In this document: positions 32,549 to 43,673 of the stretch, piece by piece
Position numbering within the stretch: the stretch's first letter is position 1
How the letters are laid out: each line of letters starts with the position of its first letter
Assembly (NCBI RefSeq): GCF_002994745.2
Contig: NC_037094.1
Location: 16,950,001-17,014,000 of the forward strand
From: Rosa chinensis
Taxonomy: Eukaryota > Streptophyta > Magnoliopsida > Rosales > Rosaceae
Reading direction: 5' to 3'
DNA length: 64,000 bases
The notes under the pieces: generated by a model
Seen by the model: only the letters and a program-made list of their open reading frames with translations
The model's database searches: none
What the model was told of the DNA's origin: nothing
Program-made: the position numbers and the translations under genes

Positions 32549-33261
32549 GGGTGCGTCTATTGCCACCCTACGATTTTCTTAGTTCACCCTACAAACATTT
32601 GAATTATTGAAAGACTGTACTACCCAAATGTAAAATGACTACTAAGTACATTAATTTTTTTAAATCTAAATTTGTAAGGAAAAATAAATAAATAACCAAT
32701 GAATTAAATAGAAAGATTACTTAATTTCTCATTGGATAACATTAATCTTCATCTTCTCCACCCAAATTTGCATTTATTACTATTTTTTTGTCTTTTTGTT
32801 ACCTCTTCATCATGAATTCGTTATTTAATGCACAAAATTATTAGTGTTAACTACATCAAAATCTTTGCAATACATTTTGTGAACACCGAAAGTAAAAATT
32901 TTAAACACGAAAGAAAAATCTCAATATCTTCTTCATTGCTGATAGTTGTTAACTAACTAATCTTTTGACATAGATTGAAATACATGAACATTGAAACAGA
33001 AAGAAAAAAAAATTAAAAAAATGGAAGTAAATTAGATTATGATTTTGTTAGGAAACTTTAATATATTATAGTTTTTTTATTGGTATAAATTAAATGCAAA
33101 ATTTTCATTAAAAAAAATCTCTTTTAATTGGATATGTCATATAAGGATATTCTTGGAAATAGAAATGGGTTACATAAGTAAATTTAATAATTGAAATTAA
33201 AATGTAGGGTGTAATGAGGAAGTTGGGTGAACAAAGAAAATAGTAGGGTGGCAATAGCCCC
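32549..33261. mobile_element. MULE-type MITE, 713 bp
   Basis: A perfect 9-bp target duplication CTATTTTTA lies at 32540-32548 and 33262-33270. The inverted ends share CTATTGCCACCCTAC and ATTTTCTTAGTTCACCC (complement at 33205-33261). The interior is AT-rich and non-coding. Confidence 0.82.
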
Positions 33262-33466
33262 CTATTTTTAATAAAGAAGACCGAAAAATCAAGCTATACT
33301 TGCCCAAATCTCCTTGTTTCCCAACTCCAGAGAACTACTCATTTCAGTTATTTGGTAAACTCCTTTATTACGGAGCTCAGCGTAAATTCATTGATTCCAC
33401 CACCTCTATATATTTGAACGTGAGATATATGACGGCCTAATCAATTACTTCATTAGAGAACATTAC

Positions 33467-33986
33467 TGTTAGAACTAAATGGACCTATCATCATCTATTA
33501 TGCAGAATGCAAATTGGATTATAACTTGATTCATTAATAGGAGTTGTAAGCTAAGTACAATACCTAGAAACCTATTGAGATAATTATATCAACTCATTGG
33601 TTAGGAATCCATTAGTTGGTTTACATAGTAATCCAATTTAGTGTTGCATTAGGTTTTCTAATTGTTGGTGACTTGGTTTCTAAGAAACATCTTTATGGGA
33701 GGATTCTTAGGAACATGGCCAATATATATAGGAGTGTTGGTCCCTGCTCTCTCTGTTACAAAGCATTAAGTCCTGCCCCATAGAAAGGAGCTTGAATCCA
33801 GAGCTGAGGAGAAGATCAATCTGCGTTTGTTGTCAAGTTCGTTAGTGCTACTGCAATGGCTCCTAATACTGAAGAAGGTCAGTACATAAACTTTGTATTT
33901 TGGTTCATGTGGTCTTGATTAATATACAGTGTGTTTATGTATTTGTGAATTGATCATGGATTTGGTTTTGCTCATTCAGTCTAACA
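33467..33986 (+). repeat. Left LTR of Copia-3
   Basis: It starts TGTTAGAACTAAAT and ends CAGTCTAACA. It carries ATG 33856 followed after 22 bases by a splice-donor-like G/GTCAGT (33878), relevant to the gag intron. A TATA-like CCAATATATATAGG lies near 33719. Confidence 0.97.
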
Positions 33987-35279
33987 AATTGGTATCAGAG
34001 CTTCAGGTTTTCACAAACATAAATCAATTTTGATTAATTAATTTTTGGAAGAACCAAAATTTTATTTTCAACAAAAAAAAAATTTATAGAAAAATTGTTC
34101 TAAACCTTGCTAAAGAAAAGGGCCACGAGTGGGCCAGTTTTTAGAAAAATCTTTTCGGCCCAAAACCGGCAGGCGCTGACCCGGACCCAATCCCATTTAA
34201 AACCCTGCTACAGATGACCGTTATACTCTAACGGTCATATACGTTTGGGGATTAGGGTTCTTCGTCTGGGATTGAAAGCGCAGAGGATGTTCATATCCTC
34301 TATGGAATTCAAGACTCCAATCACTGCGGATTAAGGGGCCGAACTGATCGACTGCTGTTTTGGGTAAAAATTCATGCTTCCGCGATAAAGTTTTGCAGCA
34401 AATTAAGAAGAACAAGGTTAGAATTTTCTGGAAATTTTGGGTTTTTTAAATTAGAATATTTTGATCATCGTAATATGCAAGAACAATAGAGGCATTCCCG
34501 GCGTGCACCTAGGCTAGAGTAGATGGTGACCGGATGAAACTTAATTTTCTGAATTTGTTTTGTGATGTGATGGTTTCTGGGATGAGCATGAAATTGAATA
34601 TCCTGATGTTTGTGATATGATTGTTTATATGTTGTGAAATTTCTATAATTGATGATCTGCAATGGTATAATGTGACATGTGATTAAGTCGATCTCCCTGT
34701 GCATGCTTGTTATGCTAAAAAGTTGCAGATTGAAAGAAAATTTTTCATGGTCTAAGAATTTAAATGGTTAAGTGGATATGTTGCACAAAGTGATTATCTG
34801 CTTGTTATTCAAAATTCATTAAGATAAAGAAAAGATCAGAAACTTGTGTTTTACTTTTAAACTATGTATGCATATTGTCTTCCAAAGAAGTTTGAGCTAT
34901 ATGATTTAAAAGTGGAACAGCATTATGCATAATTTTGAGTTCAATTTTGGATTCTAGGGACTTTTCTTCTGTCATAAAGATGTTGATTGTCTTTAGAATA
35001 ATATGAATTCACTGCTTGTGGCATAATGATTGAGGAACCTCCAGAATATCATGTTTTCTGCTATAAAAGTGATGCTTGATATTGACTGCAGAATTGGGGC
35101 CAATAATTGCATTATTTGCTTTTTGGTATTGTTTTGTTTTGTTAAATGTTTTGTTTTCTGTTTGTGTGTTTGCTTGAACTGCTTTAGAATCAACACATGA
35201 ATGCAGAACCTTTTTGACAAAACTTGTTTTGAGAACTGATAAAACTAAAACTTACACTTTTCCTTGTTTTGCTCTCTAG
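33878..35279 (+). other. Putative intron joining an LTR start codon to gag
   Basis: The donor G/GTCAGT is at 33877-33883 and a pyrimidine-rich acceptor TTTTGCTCTCTAG ends at 35279. Removing 33878-35279 puts ATG 33856 in the same frame as gag, whose open frame spans the acceptor. Without splicing, the first gag ATG would be 35291, some 1.3 kb past the PBS. The splice is inferred from sequence only. Confidence 0.55.
33990..34001 (+). other. Primer-binding site of Copia-3
   Basis: TGGTATCAGAGC, of the initiator Met-tRNA type, lies three bases after the LTR. Confidence 0.92.
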
Positions 35280-38200
35280 GAATCACCTACATGAATTTGA
35301 ACAATATCCAGATGCTTACTGGATCAAACTTTAAGGCCTGGAAGAGTGGTGTAGAGTTCTACCTAATGATGCATGACAACATGGATTTGTGTTTTACTGA
35401 TATAGAGCCTTATGGAGTAGATGCAACTAGCTCATCCGATGACAAGAAATATTATCGAGACTGGCATAGGTCTAATTATAGGGCTAAGAATGTAATGAGA
35501 ACTACCATGTCTGATACTGTGAGGGGTAGTATTGAAGAGCCTGTTTTGGCAGTTGACTATATGGAAGCAATAGCTGAAAAATTCAAGGAAAGCAATAAGG
35601 CAGAGGCAGCTAGACTTTCCAAGGAGATGAATGAGTTGAAGTATACTGGTAGTGGGGGTGTTAGGCAGCATATCTTGAAGCTCACTGAGCTTAACACTAG
35701 GCTCAGGGATTTAGATCTGGGAGTCAAGGATGACCAACTTGTCCACAATGCCTTAGATTCTCTACCATCTAGCTTCAATACCTTAAGAACTAGCTACAAT
35801 GCACAGAAGGAGAGCTGGACCTTGAATGAGCTTATAGCTATTTGAGTGGATGAGGAGAGTAGAATGAAGAAAGAGAAGCAGCCCTCCACCTCTGTCAATT
35901 TAGTTGAAAAGCCAAAGAAACAGAACAAATTCAAGCCTAAGAAAACTATAGCCAAGCCATCAGGGAATACTGCAGCAGCTAAAGTCAACAAGCCATTTAA
36001 GTTCAAGTGCTATTTTTGTAAGAAAGTAGGACACATGAAGAAGGACTGTACAGGATTTAAGGCATGGCTTGTGAAAAAGGGTAAGATTGATTTATTTGAT
36101 CATTTAGAAACTTTTTCATTAGAAGTTAATTTTGTTAACATTGAACCTCATTCTTATTGGTTAGATAGCGGCAGTCCCTTACACATTACAAACTCTTTGC
36201 AGGGATTCATAGGGATGAGGAAGCCAAGAAGTGATGAAGCTAACATCTGCGTTGGAAATGGAATGAGGGTTGCAGTCAAGGCAGTAGGATCTTTAAGACT
36301 AGATTTGGGATTAGGAAATTTTCTGGTTTTAGATAGTGTTTATTACATTCCCTCAATTAAGAGGAATTTGCTTTCAGTTAGTCTTTTGGTTAAAAGTGGA
36401 TGTAATTTTTACATTGGTTCTGATGGAATAAAAATTTTCAAGGATTCTCTTGATTTCTTGCCTAAAGATTATTCTATTTTTGGTTCTGGTGATATTGTGA
36501 ATGATTATTTAAGATTGAATTGTTCATTAGGTCAACAAGAAACTTTACTTGTTGAAAACAACAATAACACATCAAGTATAAATACCATTACTGGTGTAAA
36601 AAGAATTCTGCATAATGAAAAATCTGCATACTTGTGGCACAGGAGACTTGGCCACATATCCAAAGATAGAATGAAAGTACTCGTGAAAAATAAAACACTT
36701 CCAAAATTGAACTTTGATGATCTTGAAAATTGTATTGAATGCTATAAAGGAAAAATGACAAACTTAAGAAAGAAAAATGCCAACAGAAGCAAGAAACTGT
36801 TGGAATTAATCCATACAGATATATGTGGACCATTTAGACATAAGAAAATATGTGGAAATATCTATTTACTGTCAAAAGTATGCTACCTGGAAAAATCGTC
36901 TATAGCTACATCTACTTACTGTCAAAAAAATCACAATCACTTGAAGCTTTTAAAATTTTCAAAACTGAGGTTGAACATCAACTGGATTTGAAAATTAAGG
37001 TTGTGAGGTCTGATAGAGGGGGAGAGTTTTATGGCAAATATACTGAGCAAGGACAACAAAATGGTCCTTTTGCATTATATCTGCAAAGTGTAGGCATTAA
37101 GGCTCAGTATACAACACCATATAATCCCCAACAAAATGGGGTAGCTGAGAGGAAAAATAGAACTCTATTAAACATGGTAAGAAGTATGATGTGTACTTCA
37201 GGATTGCCAAAGATGTTTTGGAGAGAAGCCTTAAGAACTGCAAATTACCTTTGCAACAGATCCCCAAGCAAAGCTGTAGATAAAACACCATTTGAATTAT
37301 GGTGTGGTAGGCAACCAAGTTTACACCATTGTCATGTCTGGGGATGTAAAGCTGAAGCAAGGATTTATAATCCGAATTTAGGAAAGCTTGATCCAAAGTC
37401 TGTAACTTGTCACTTTATTGGTTACTGTGAAAAGTCTAAAGGCTATAAGCTTTATTCACCTCATCATTCACCCAGAGTTTTTGAAACTCATCAAGTTAAA
37501 TTTTTAGGTGAAAGTGTCTGCAATACAAACTTTGAAGACTTGTCCTCAGATTTCGAAGAAATTGTAGATAATGTGGATAATATAGCAGTAATGCCAAGCA
37601 TTCAAAATAATTTATTTAACTCAGGATTGGCTCAAAATCAAAATCTAGTCGAAGGTCAAAATGCTGTAGATGATAATTTAGAGGCCAATGAACTTAATTC
37701 TGAAATGGCTGAGTTTGACTTAGGACAGGAGCAAGAGCAAGTGACTCAACCTGAACCTCAAAATGAACCACAACCTGAACCTCAACCTCAACCTCAAACT
37801 GAGCCACAACAAAACCAAGTTGTGGTACCAAGAAGGTCACAGAGAGTAAGGAAACCAAGGTTTGGAGGGGAGGATGATATTTATGAAGTTTATTTAAGTG
37901 AAGTAGAATCTGCATTATCTGATGACAATGATCCCACTAGTTTTAAACAAGCAACTGGAGGTAATGATTCTGATGCTTGGACTCAAGCTATGGTTGCAGA
38001 GCTTGATTCAATGTGTAAAAATGGAGTATGGGAGCTTGTGAAGCCAAAAGAAAATCACAAGCCTATTGGCTGCAAGTGGGTTTTTAAAACCAAGAGAGAT
38101 GTCAGTGGAAACATAGAGAGATATAAAGCTAGACTAGTTGCTAAAGGTTTCACACAGAAGGAAGGAATAGATTTTACAGAAACCTTCTCACATGTTTCAA

Positions 38201-39516
38201 CTAAAGATTCATTTAGAATCATAATGGCTGTAGTAGCTCATTATGACATGGAATTACATCAAATGGATGTAAAAACAGCCTTCTTGAATGGGGAGCTGGA
38301 GGAAGAAATATTCATGGTACAACCTGAAGGTTTTATTGAGGCAGGGAAAGAGAATATGGTCTGTAGGCTTAAGAAATCCATTTATGGACTCAAACAAGCT
38401 AGTAGGCAGTGGTATAAGAAATTTGACTCAGTGGTTTCATCTTTTGGTTTTACTGAAAATCTTGTCGATGAGTGTGTATATCTTAAAGTTGTTGGAAACA
38501 ATTTTATCTTTCTTATCCTATATGTAGATGATATTCTTCTTGCTAGCAGTAATGTAAAATTGCTGAAAGATACTAAGGCTTTCTTGTCAAGTAACTTTGA
38601 CATGAAGGATCTGGGAGAAGCATCATATGTGTTAGGAATTGAGATTAAGAGAGATAGAAAGCAGGGATTGTTGGGATTATCTCAACAAAATTATATTTCA
38701 AAAATTCTGAAAAGATTTGGAATGGAAACCTGTGCTAATGGTGAAGTTCCAATGTCTAAGGGAGATAAACTAACTAAAAATCAGTGTCCTAAAACTGATA
38801 TTGAGAAAACTGAGATGGAATCGATACCATATGCTAGGCTAGTAGGGAGTTTGATGTATGCACAAGTCTGTTCAAGACCAGACTTGTCTTTTGCAGTAGG
38901 TATGCTATCCAGATTTCAGTCAAATCCTGGACATGAGCATTGGACAGCTAGCAAAAAGGTTCTAAGGTACCTGCAAAGGACCAAAGGCCATATGCTTGTG
39001 TATAAACGTGTGAAAAAGCTTGAATTGGTTGGCTTTACTGATTCTGACTTTGCTGGGAATTATCCTACATCTATGAATTCGACTTGTGGTTATGTTTATA
39101 TGCTAGCAGGTGGTGCAGTAGCTTGGAAAACAATGAAGCAGTCATTGATAGCTACTTCCACCATGCAGGCAGAGTTGATAGCTATATATGAAGGAGTGTG
39201 TGAGGGGTTATGGATCAGAAATTTTATTTTGGAGACTAAAGTGTTGAGTGATCTTGTTACTGGAAATTTGAAGGTGTTTTGTGATAATGAGGCTGCAGTG
39301 TTTTTCAGTAAGAATAGTAAGAGATCAAATAACTCTAAGCACATAGATTTAAAATTCTATAGTATCAGAAAGAGAGTTAAAGATGGTGAAGCTGAGATTT
39401 CTGGAGTCAAGACAAGTGATCAACTGGCAGATCCATTTACTAAAGCATTGTCAGTAGCAGCCTTTAAGGAGCATTCCAGGAACATGGGAATTCTGTCGAG
39501 TTTTGAAGATGCATAA
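35280..39516 (+). pseudogene. Copia-3 gag-pol, almost intact
   Basis: Gag (35280-35842) meets TGA at 35843, where the surrounding frame continues. The zinc knuckle CX2CX4HX4C is at about 36008-36049 and protease LDSG near 36165. The pre-integrase motif LWHRRLGH follows. Integrase D, D and E are all present (HTDICGPF near 36812, RSDRGGEF near 37007, NGVAERKNR near 37135). Between the first two, 36850-36930 is scrambled, with a repeated TTACTGTCAAAA word and a frame change. From there one 888-codon frame runs to 39516 through reverse transcriptase (YVDDILL, 38521-38541) and RNase H (FTDSDFAGNY near 39033). One stop and one damaged stretch would block a full polyprotein. Confidence 0.92.
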
Positions 39517-40113
39517 GTTCAGTGGGAGCAAAATGTTTTGAGAAAATTGTTTCTTCAGTTTAGTTTTGTTTTGGTTTAGTTCTTGATTTTCTGTTTTGAA
39601 CTATGTAACAGAAACCTTGTACTTCATGGTTGATTTAATGAAATGAGGTATTTTTCAGTTAATGTTTTGACAGCTTTATTTATTTATTTTTGGTAGCTGT
39701 ACAGTTTATCAGTTCAGTTCAGTTCAAGTGGATTGTTTTATATATGCATATATACAGTTAGAAGCAAACATTGATCCACTGTGTGTAAAGAAATTGTGTT
39801 TGCGTTGTGATTTTGATATTCAAAATACTTAGGTTGGACTGTTATCAAATAACAACTGCAGTTTGATATATGATGTTATTTGATTGCATCACATTAAGTT
39901 TGAACTCATGTGAAGTACAGAAATTGTTGTTTTGTGGTCTGGAACGAGTATGCTCATTTGAACATATCTATTTCTTGATTCTGCAATGGTTCTGCATTTT
40001 GACAGAGTTGAATGGATTTACAGTACACTTACATCTCAGTGCACACTTCAACTATTTCTGGAAATTGTTTTAATTCAGTTTGTGAATAGACAATGATGGT
40101 CCAAGTGGGAGAA

Positions 40114-40633
40114 TGTTAGAACTAAATAGACCTATCATCATCTATTATGCAGAATGCAAATTGGATTATAACTTGATTCATTAATAGGAGTTGTAAGCTA
40201 AGTACAATACCTAGAAACCTATTGAGATAATTATATCAACTCATTGGTTAGGAATCCATTAGTTGGTTTACATAGTAATCCGATTTAGTGTTGCATTAGG
40301 TTTTCTAATTGTTGGTGACTTGGTTTCTAAGAAACATCTTTATGGGAGGATTCTTAGGAACATGGCCAATATATATAGGAGTGTTGGTCCCTGCTCTCTC
40401 TGTTACAAAGCATTAAGTTCTGCCCCATAGAAAGGAGCTTGAATCCAGAGCTGAGGAGAAGATCAATCTGCGTTTGTTGTCAAGTTCGTTAATGCTACTG
40501 CAATGGCTCCTAATACTGAAGAAGGTCAGTACATAAACTTTGTATTTTGGTTCATGTGGTCTTGATTAATATACAGTGTGTTTATGTATTTGTGAATTGA
40601 TCATGGATTTGGTTTTGCTCATTCAGTCTAACA
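40114..40633 (+). repeat. Right LTR of Copia-3
   Basis: It has the same length as the left LTR, with about four substitutions, and ends CTAACA before ATTAC. Confidence 0.97.
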
Positions 40634-40638
40634 ATTAC

Positions 40639-42965
40639 TGCTCAAGCTTGAGCTTGAGCTAGAGTACTGTATATTTGTTCTTTTATTATGGGAAATATTA
40701 TGTGGTGCATGTATATATGGTACAATTTTTTGCTTTTACCGTTAATGTCAGTCGTATTAATTAGGGATACCCAATGCCCAATTTTGAGTCAAATTGCTCC
40801 CACTTACTTCATTAAGAAAATTTTACTCCTCAATTTAAACGCAAGTGACGTATTTACCCTCAATCTAATTAATAACTACAAACTTTTCTCTCCTCCTCCT
40901 CCTCCTCTTCCTATCAGCTCTCTCTTTTCCCCTGTCGAGTCGACTGAGCGAGTGACCACCATCTCCGTCGACTCGAAGACACCGAGTTCACTACCGTCTT
41001 TGCCGGACGAGGACTGGACGACGGTTGGTCAGGAGCTAGGCGTCGGGGACTGGACAGCGGTGTCCATCCATGGAGGCTTCTAGAGACGACTCATACATCA
41101 TCGACTACATTTCCATGGTTTAGAGACTTTAGACTAGCATTTTTACTAGCCCCTATTCTGATAGTCCATTGGCCTTACTTTACTAAAATATCAATGAAGT
41201 TGGTCGACTTATCTACAATTTTTATATATATACTTCCCTCTTCCCTGTGTTTAATCAGGTTGCGTGGCAAATTTGCGTGGAAAAATTCAACATGAATTGA
41301 ATTGGTAGTGAACTAAGCCTCTAGAGACTTGACAAACTGAAACGAAAATGTTTCTGGCAAAACGATCGACTTCCACATCCACCGGGCAACTTCGTTGGAT
41401 CTTCTCTACTAGACTACTACTGAACCCGTATTAAACTGCAGCATCCTTTAATAGCATCTTGAACAATCTATGGAAACTCTCCCTTATGGATACAAAAAGA
41501 TAGTCGAATTGGAAACTTTTCGATGAAAAAATGTCCTGAATAATTTTCCTAACAATATATGGATGTTTGGCAAAACTCTGCCTTCACCACAAATCGCTGG
41601 TTTGGTAGGCGCCGCTATTCTATAGAATCACTTTGGCCTTACTTTCTTGTCCTTTATAAACTATAGCTTCTAGTTGGTCAAGGAGTGCTTTCACTTTTGA
41701 TCTTCCAGAAAGGTCAGTATTTACAATCTGTCACGCACATGATGTGAACCCAAATATATGCCGAATTTTCTGCGGCTGGGACTAATGTACCGATTTGCTA
41801 CCATGATTAAAAAGTAATTAAGCAGTAGAGACCTACAATCCATGATCAATGAGCGTGGAGCGTGTTGTAAACTTGATTTCGTGTGCTAAATTTAAACCTT
41901 TATGATGAGATATAGAAAATTAAAAATTTACTTGATACGCATAGAAGATTCCACGTACTACTTGATCTTGCTACCTTATTGAAGACTTTGCAGTCAACAA
42001 AACTAATGGAAACACCGACGAAATTGGTCGACTTGGATGTCTTGATTAATTTTCTACAAGTTGTATAGTTGTATACACTATACTTCCCACTTCCCCGTGT
42101 CGACTATGTAATTGCTTCGCAAACTTTCGAGGAAAAAATCATGCAGACCGCAGACGGCAGTGACAGAATTAATCAAATCTGTAGAAAACTTGACAAACTG
42201 AAAGAAAAATGCTTATGGCAAAACGACTTCCACATCCGCCTGTATGCTGCCGGACAACTTCCTTGGAAGTTTAAGAAAGAAAAAATGAAAGCAAAGAACA
42301 AGGAAAATTATTCACGATTCATATAGATATAACTATAGGGGTCACCCACTTTGGCCACGTTCTCCACTTGCATTGTGCAGCACTTGACACAATTTCGACC
42401 CCACCTGAATAAATACTAGAGTTTTGAGCACTAATATAAATTCAAGGATGTCTGAATTTAATTAAATTTTTCTAACATATCATCGAACACATTTTATGGA
42501 TGACAGCAAAGTAATTGTGCACCGTTTTTGTTATAAAAAAATCTGAAATGTCTTGTTTCCGTGAAAGTTTGAAACTGAAATTTCGAATTTTGAACAAGCA
42601 ACAAGCAACATATATATATATATATATGTGTGTGTGTATTTTAGTCATCGTACTGTTCGTAAATTATATCCATCTCTGTCTTAGTATGCACCTATAAACG
42701 TCAAAAGTGATAGTGACAGATTGAGTGTAAGTGTGAGTGAGCTGTGTCATTATAAATGTACAGCAAGGAAACAAGCAGAAAAAACGTCCTCTACTTAAGC
42801 TGACTTAGTAAGAGGGCAAAGAGAATTGCGAAAGAGTCACACATAGCTGCTATTCCAGGCTTAAATTTCCATATCCCTTCTCATTCTAAATTCCACAAAA
42901 ACGAAGCTCCCTAGAAAATTGTCTCTTAAATTAACTTCCCCACCTGTCTCAAATTGGCTGCTGCT
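40639..42965. other. Intergenic with a diverged local duplication
   Basis: No intact gene was found. 40688-41083 opens a 131-codon frame rich in Pro and Ser that starts in AT-rich DNA and matches nothing known to me. 40770-40860 resembles the left end of the MULE at 31017, but no right end was found. A (TA)n/(TG)n microsatellite lies at about 42608-42638. Confidence 0.4.
41190..42265 (+). repeat. Diverged direct duplication (about 41190-41400 and 42005-42265)
   Basis: Both segments share AATGAAGTTGGTCGACTT-like, TATACTTCCC(T/A)CTTCCC(T/C)GTGT and ACTTGACAAACTGAAA words in the same order, then AAAATG(T/C)TT(C/A)TGGCAAAACGA and CTTCCACATCC. The second copy keeps an 85-codon frame (42069-42326, with RKLDKLKEKCLWQNDFHIRLYAAGQ). 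The first does not. It may be a relic of a tandem gene or of an unnamed transposon. Confidence 0.55.
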
Positions 42966-42974
42966 TATATAAAT
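42966..42974 (+). promoter_or_regulatory. TATA box of the C2-domain gene
   Basis: TATATAAAT lies about 50 bases before the start codon, with a leader of roughly 20-30 bases predicted. Confidence 0.6.
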
Positions 42975-43017
42975 ATACACGTTTATCACCCCAACTCCAG
43001 CTTCATAGATTAATCCA

Positions 43018-43026
43018 ATGCCATGA
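43018..43026 (+). promoter_or_regulatory. Two-codon upstream ORF overlapping the C2 gene start
   Basis: ATG CCA TGA: the stop codon overlaps the main ATG (43023) in the arrangement ATGA. If the leader begins near the TATA box, ribosomes would meet this minimal uORF first, so leaky scanning or reinitiation would set the protein level. Confidence 0.4.
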
Positions 43027-43673
43027 AGCACAGCAACCAACCAGTAATGGAGATCACAGTGATATCAGCTCAAGGCCTCAAGAACTCTTCTCACTTTTCC
43101 CAGAAGATTAGACCCTTTATCACCCTCAGCACTACTCCACCGGCTGCCACACCATGCCGGTCCTCCGGCGACGAGAAGTGCCACGTGTACAAAACGAGGG
43201 TGGATGATGAAGGTGGGATCAACCCAACATGGGGTGACAAGTTCTTGGTTCCTCTGGATGCTAGTTTCTTCAGCAACAGGTACTCTTGCATATATCTCCA
43301 GCTTTACACTAAGCGGCTCATAATGGGCCGGGCTCAGCTGGGCTGGTGTCAAATCCCGGCGTATGATATTGTCGGGTTCCCGGCGACGGGCTCGGTCCGG
43401 TACCTGAGTTACCGGCTACGGGCTAGGGACGGTACGAGGACTCATGGGGCTGTGAACGTGGCTATCAAGTTGGAGAATTTGGCGCCGGTGAGCAATCAGA
43501 GGGTGGTGTCAGTAAACTCTATCTCATCGACATTTGACACGTGTGGCACGGTTATTGGTACGCCGGTGGCACAGCTATCACCTTTGGCGGGTGAGTGCTC
43601 CGTTACGTGTCAGGGGCAGATAAGTCACTTTGGTTTTGGTTGTAAAGAGGGAAATAGATGGAGCCATGTGTGA
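43023..43673 (+). CDS. C2-domain protein (BAP/SRC2-like)
   Basis: A single-exon gene of 216 codons. A C2 domain spans about residues 9-150: MEITVISAQGLKNSS (first strand), KTRVDDEGGINPTWGDKFLVPLD (the NPxWxxxF block) and YLQLYTKRLIMGRAQLGWCQIPAYDI, then LSYRLRARDGTRTHGAVNVAIKL. Plant proteins of this kind (BAP1, SRC2) bind phospholipids, sometimes with Ca2+, at the plasma membrane or endomembranes, and take part in defence or cold responses. Acidic loop residues are sparse here, so calcium binding is uncertain. The C-terminal 60 residues are Ser/Thr-rich with Cys near the end, and no membrane segment is evident. ATG 43023 is used; Met9 (43047) at the start of the domain is the alternative. 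The coding part is GC-richer than its flanks. Confidence 0.9.
   Translation: MKHSNQPVMEITVISAQGLKNSSHFSQKIRPFITLSTTPPAATPCRSSGDEKCHVYKTRVDDEGGINPTWGDKFLVPLDASFFSNRYSCIYLQLYTKRLIMGRAQLGWCQIPAYDIVGFPATGSVRYLSYRLRARDGTRTHGAVNVAIKLENLAPVSNQRVVSVNSISSTFDTCGTVIGTPVAQLSPLAGECSVTCQGQISHFGFGCKEGNRWSHV

Larger units (their letters stand above)
33467..40633 (+). mobile_element. Young Copia LTR retrotransposon (Copia-3)
   Basis: The 520-bp LTRs at 33467-33986 and 40114-40633 differ at only about four positions. A perfect target duplication ATTAC lies at 33462-33466 and 40634-40638. The PBS is TGGTATCAGAGC (33990-34001) and the polypurine tract AGTGGGAGAA is at 40104-40113. Gag-pol is nearly complete, with one in-frame stop and one damaged stretch. 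A 1.3-kb non-coding leader separates the PBS from gag and looks like an intron. It is the most recent dated insertion in the window apart from possible nested elements. Confidence 0.98.

Noticed and set aside
35432..39344. Minus-strand frames of 70-99 codons across Copia-3
   Set aside because: They are shadows of the gag-pol coding strand.
40688..41083. 131-codon frame with a Pro-rich start
   Set aside because: It starts in AT-rich intergenic DNA and has no upstream signals or match. It may be a decayed MULE end with cargo, but the second end is missing.
40770..41240. A further MULE related to the one at 31017
   Set aside because: Only the left end looks similar (CCCACTTAC..CATTAAG). No inverted partner or 9-bp duplication was found.
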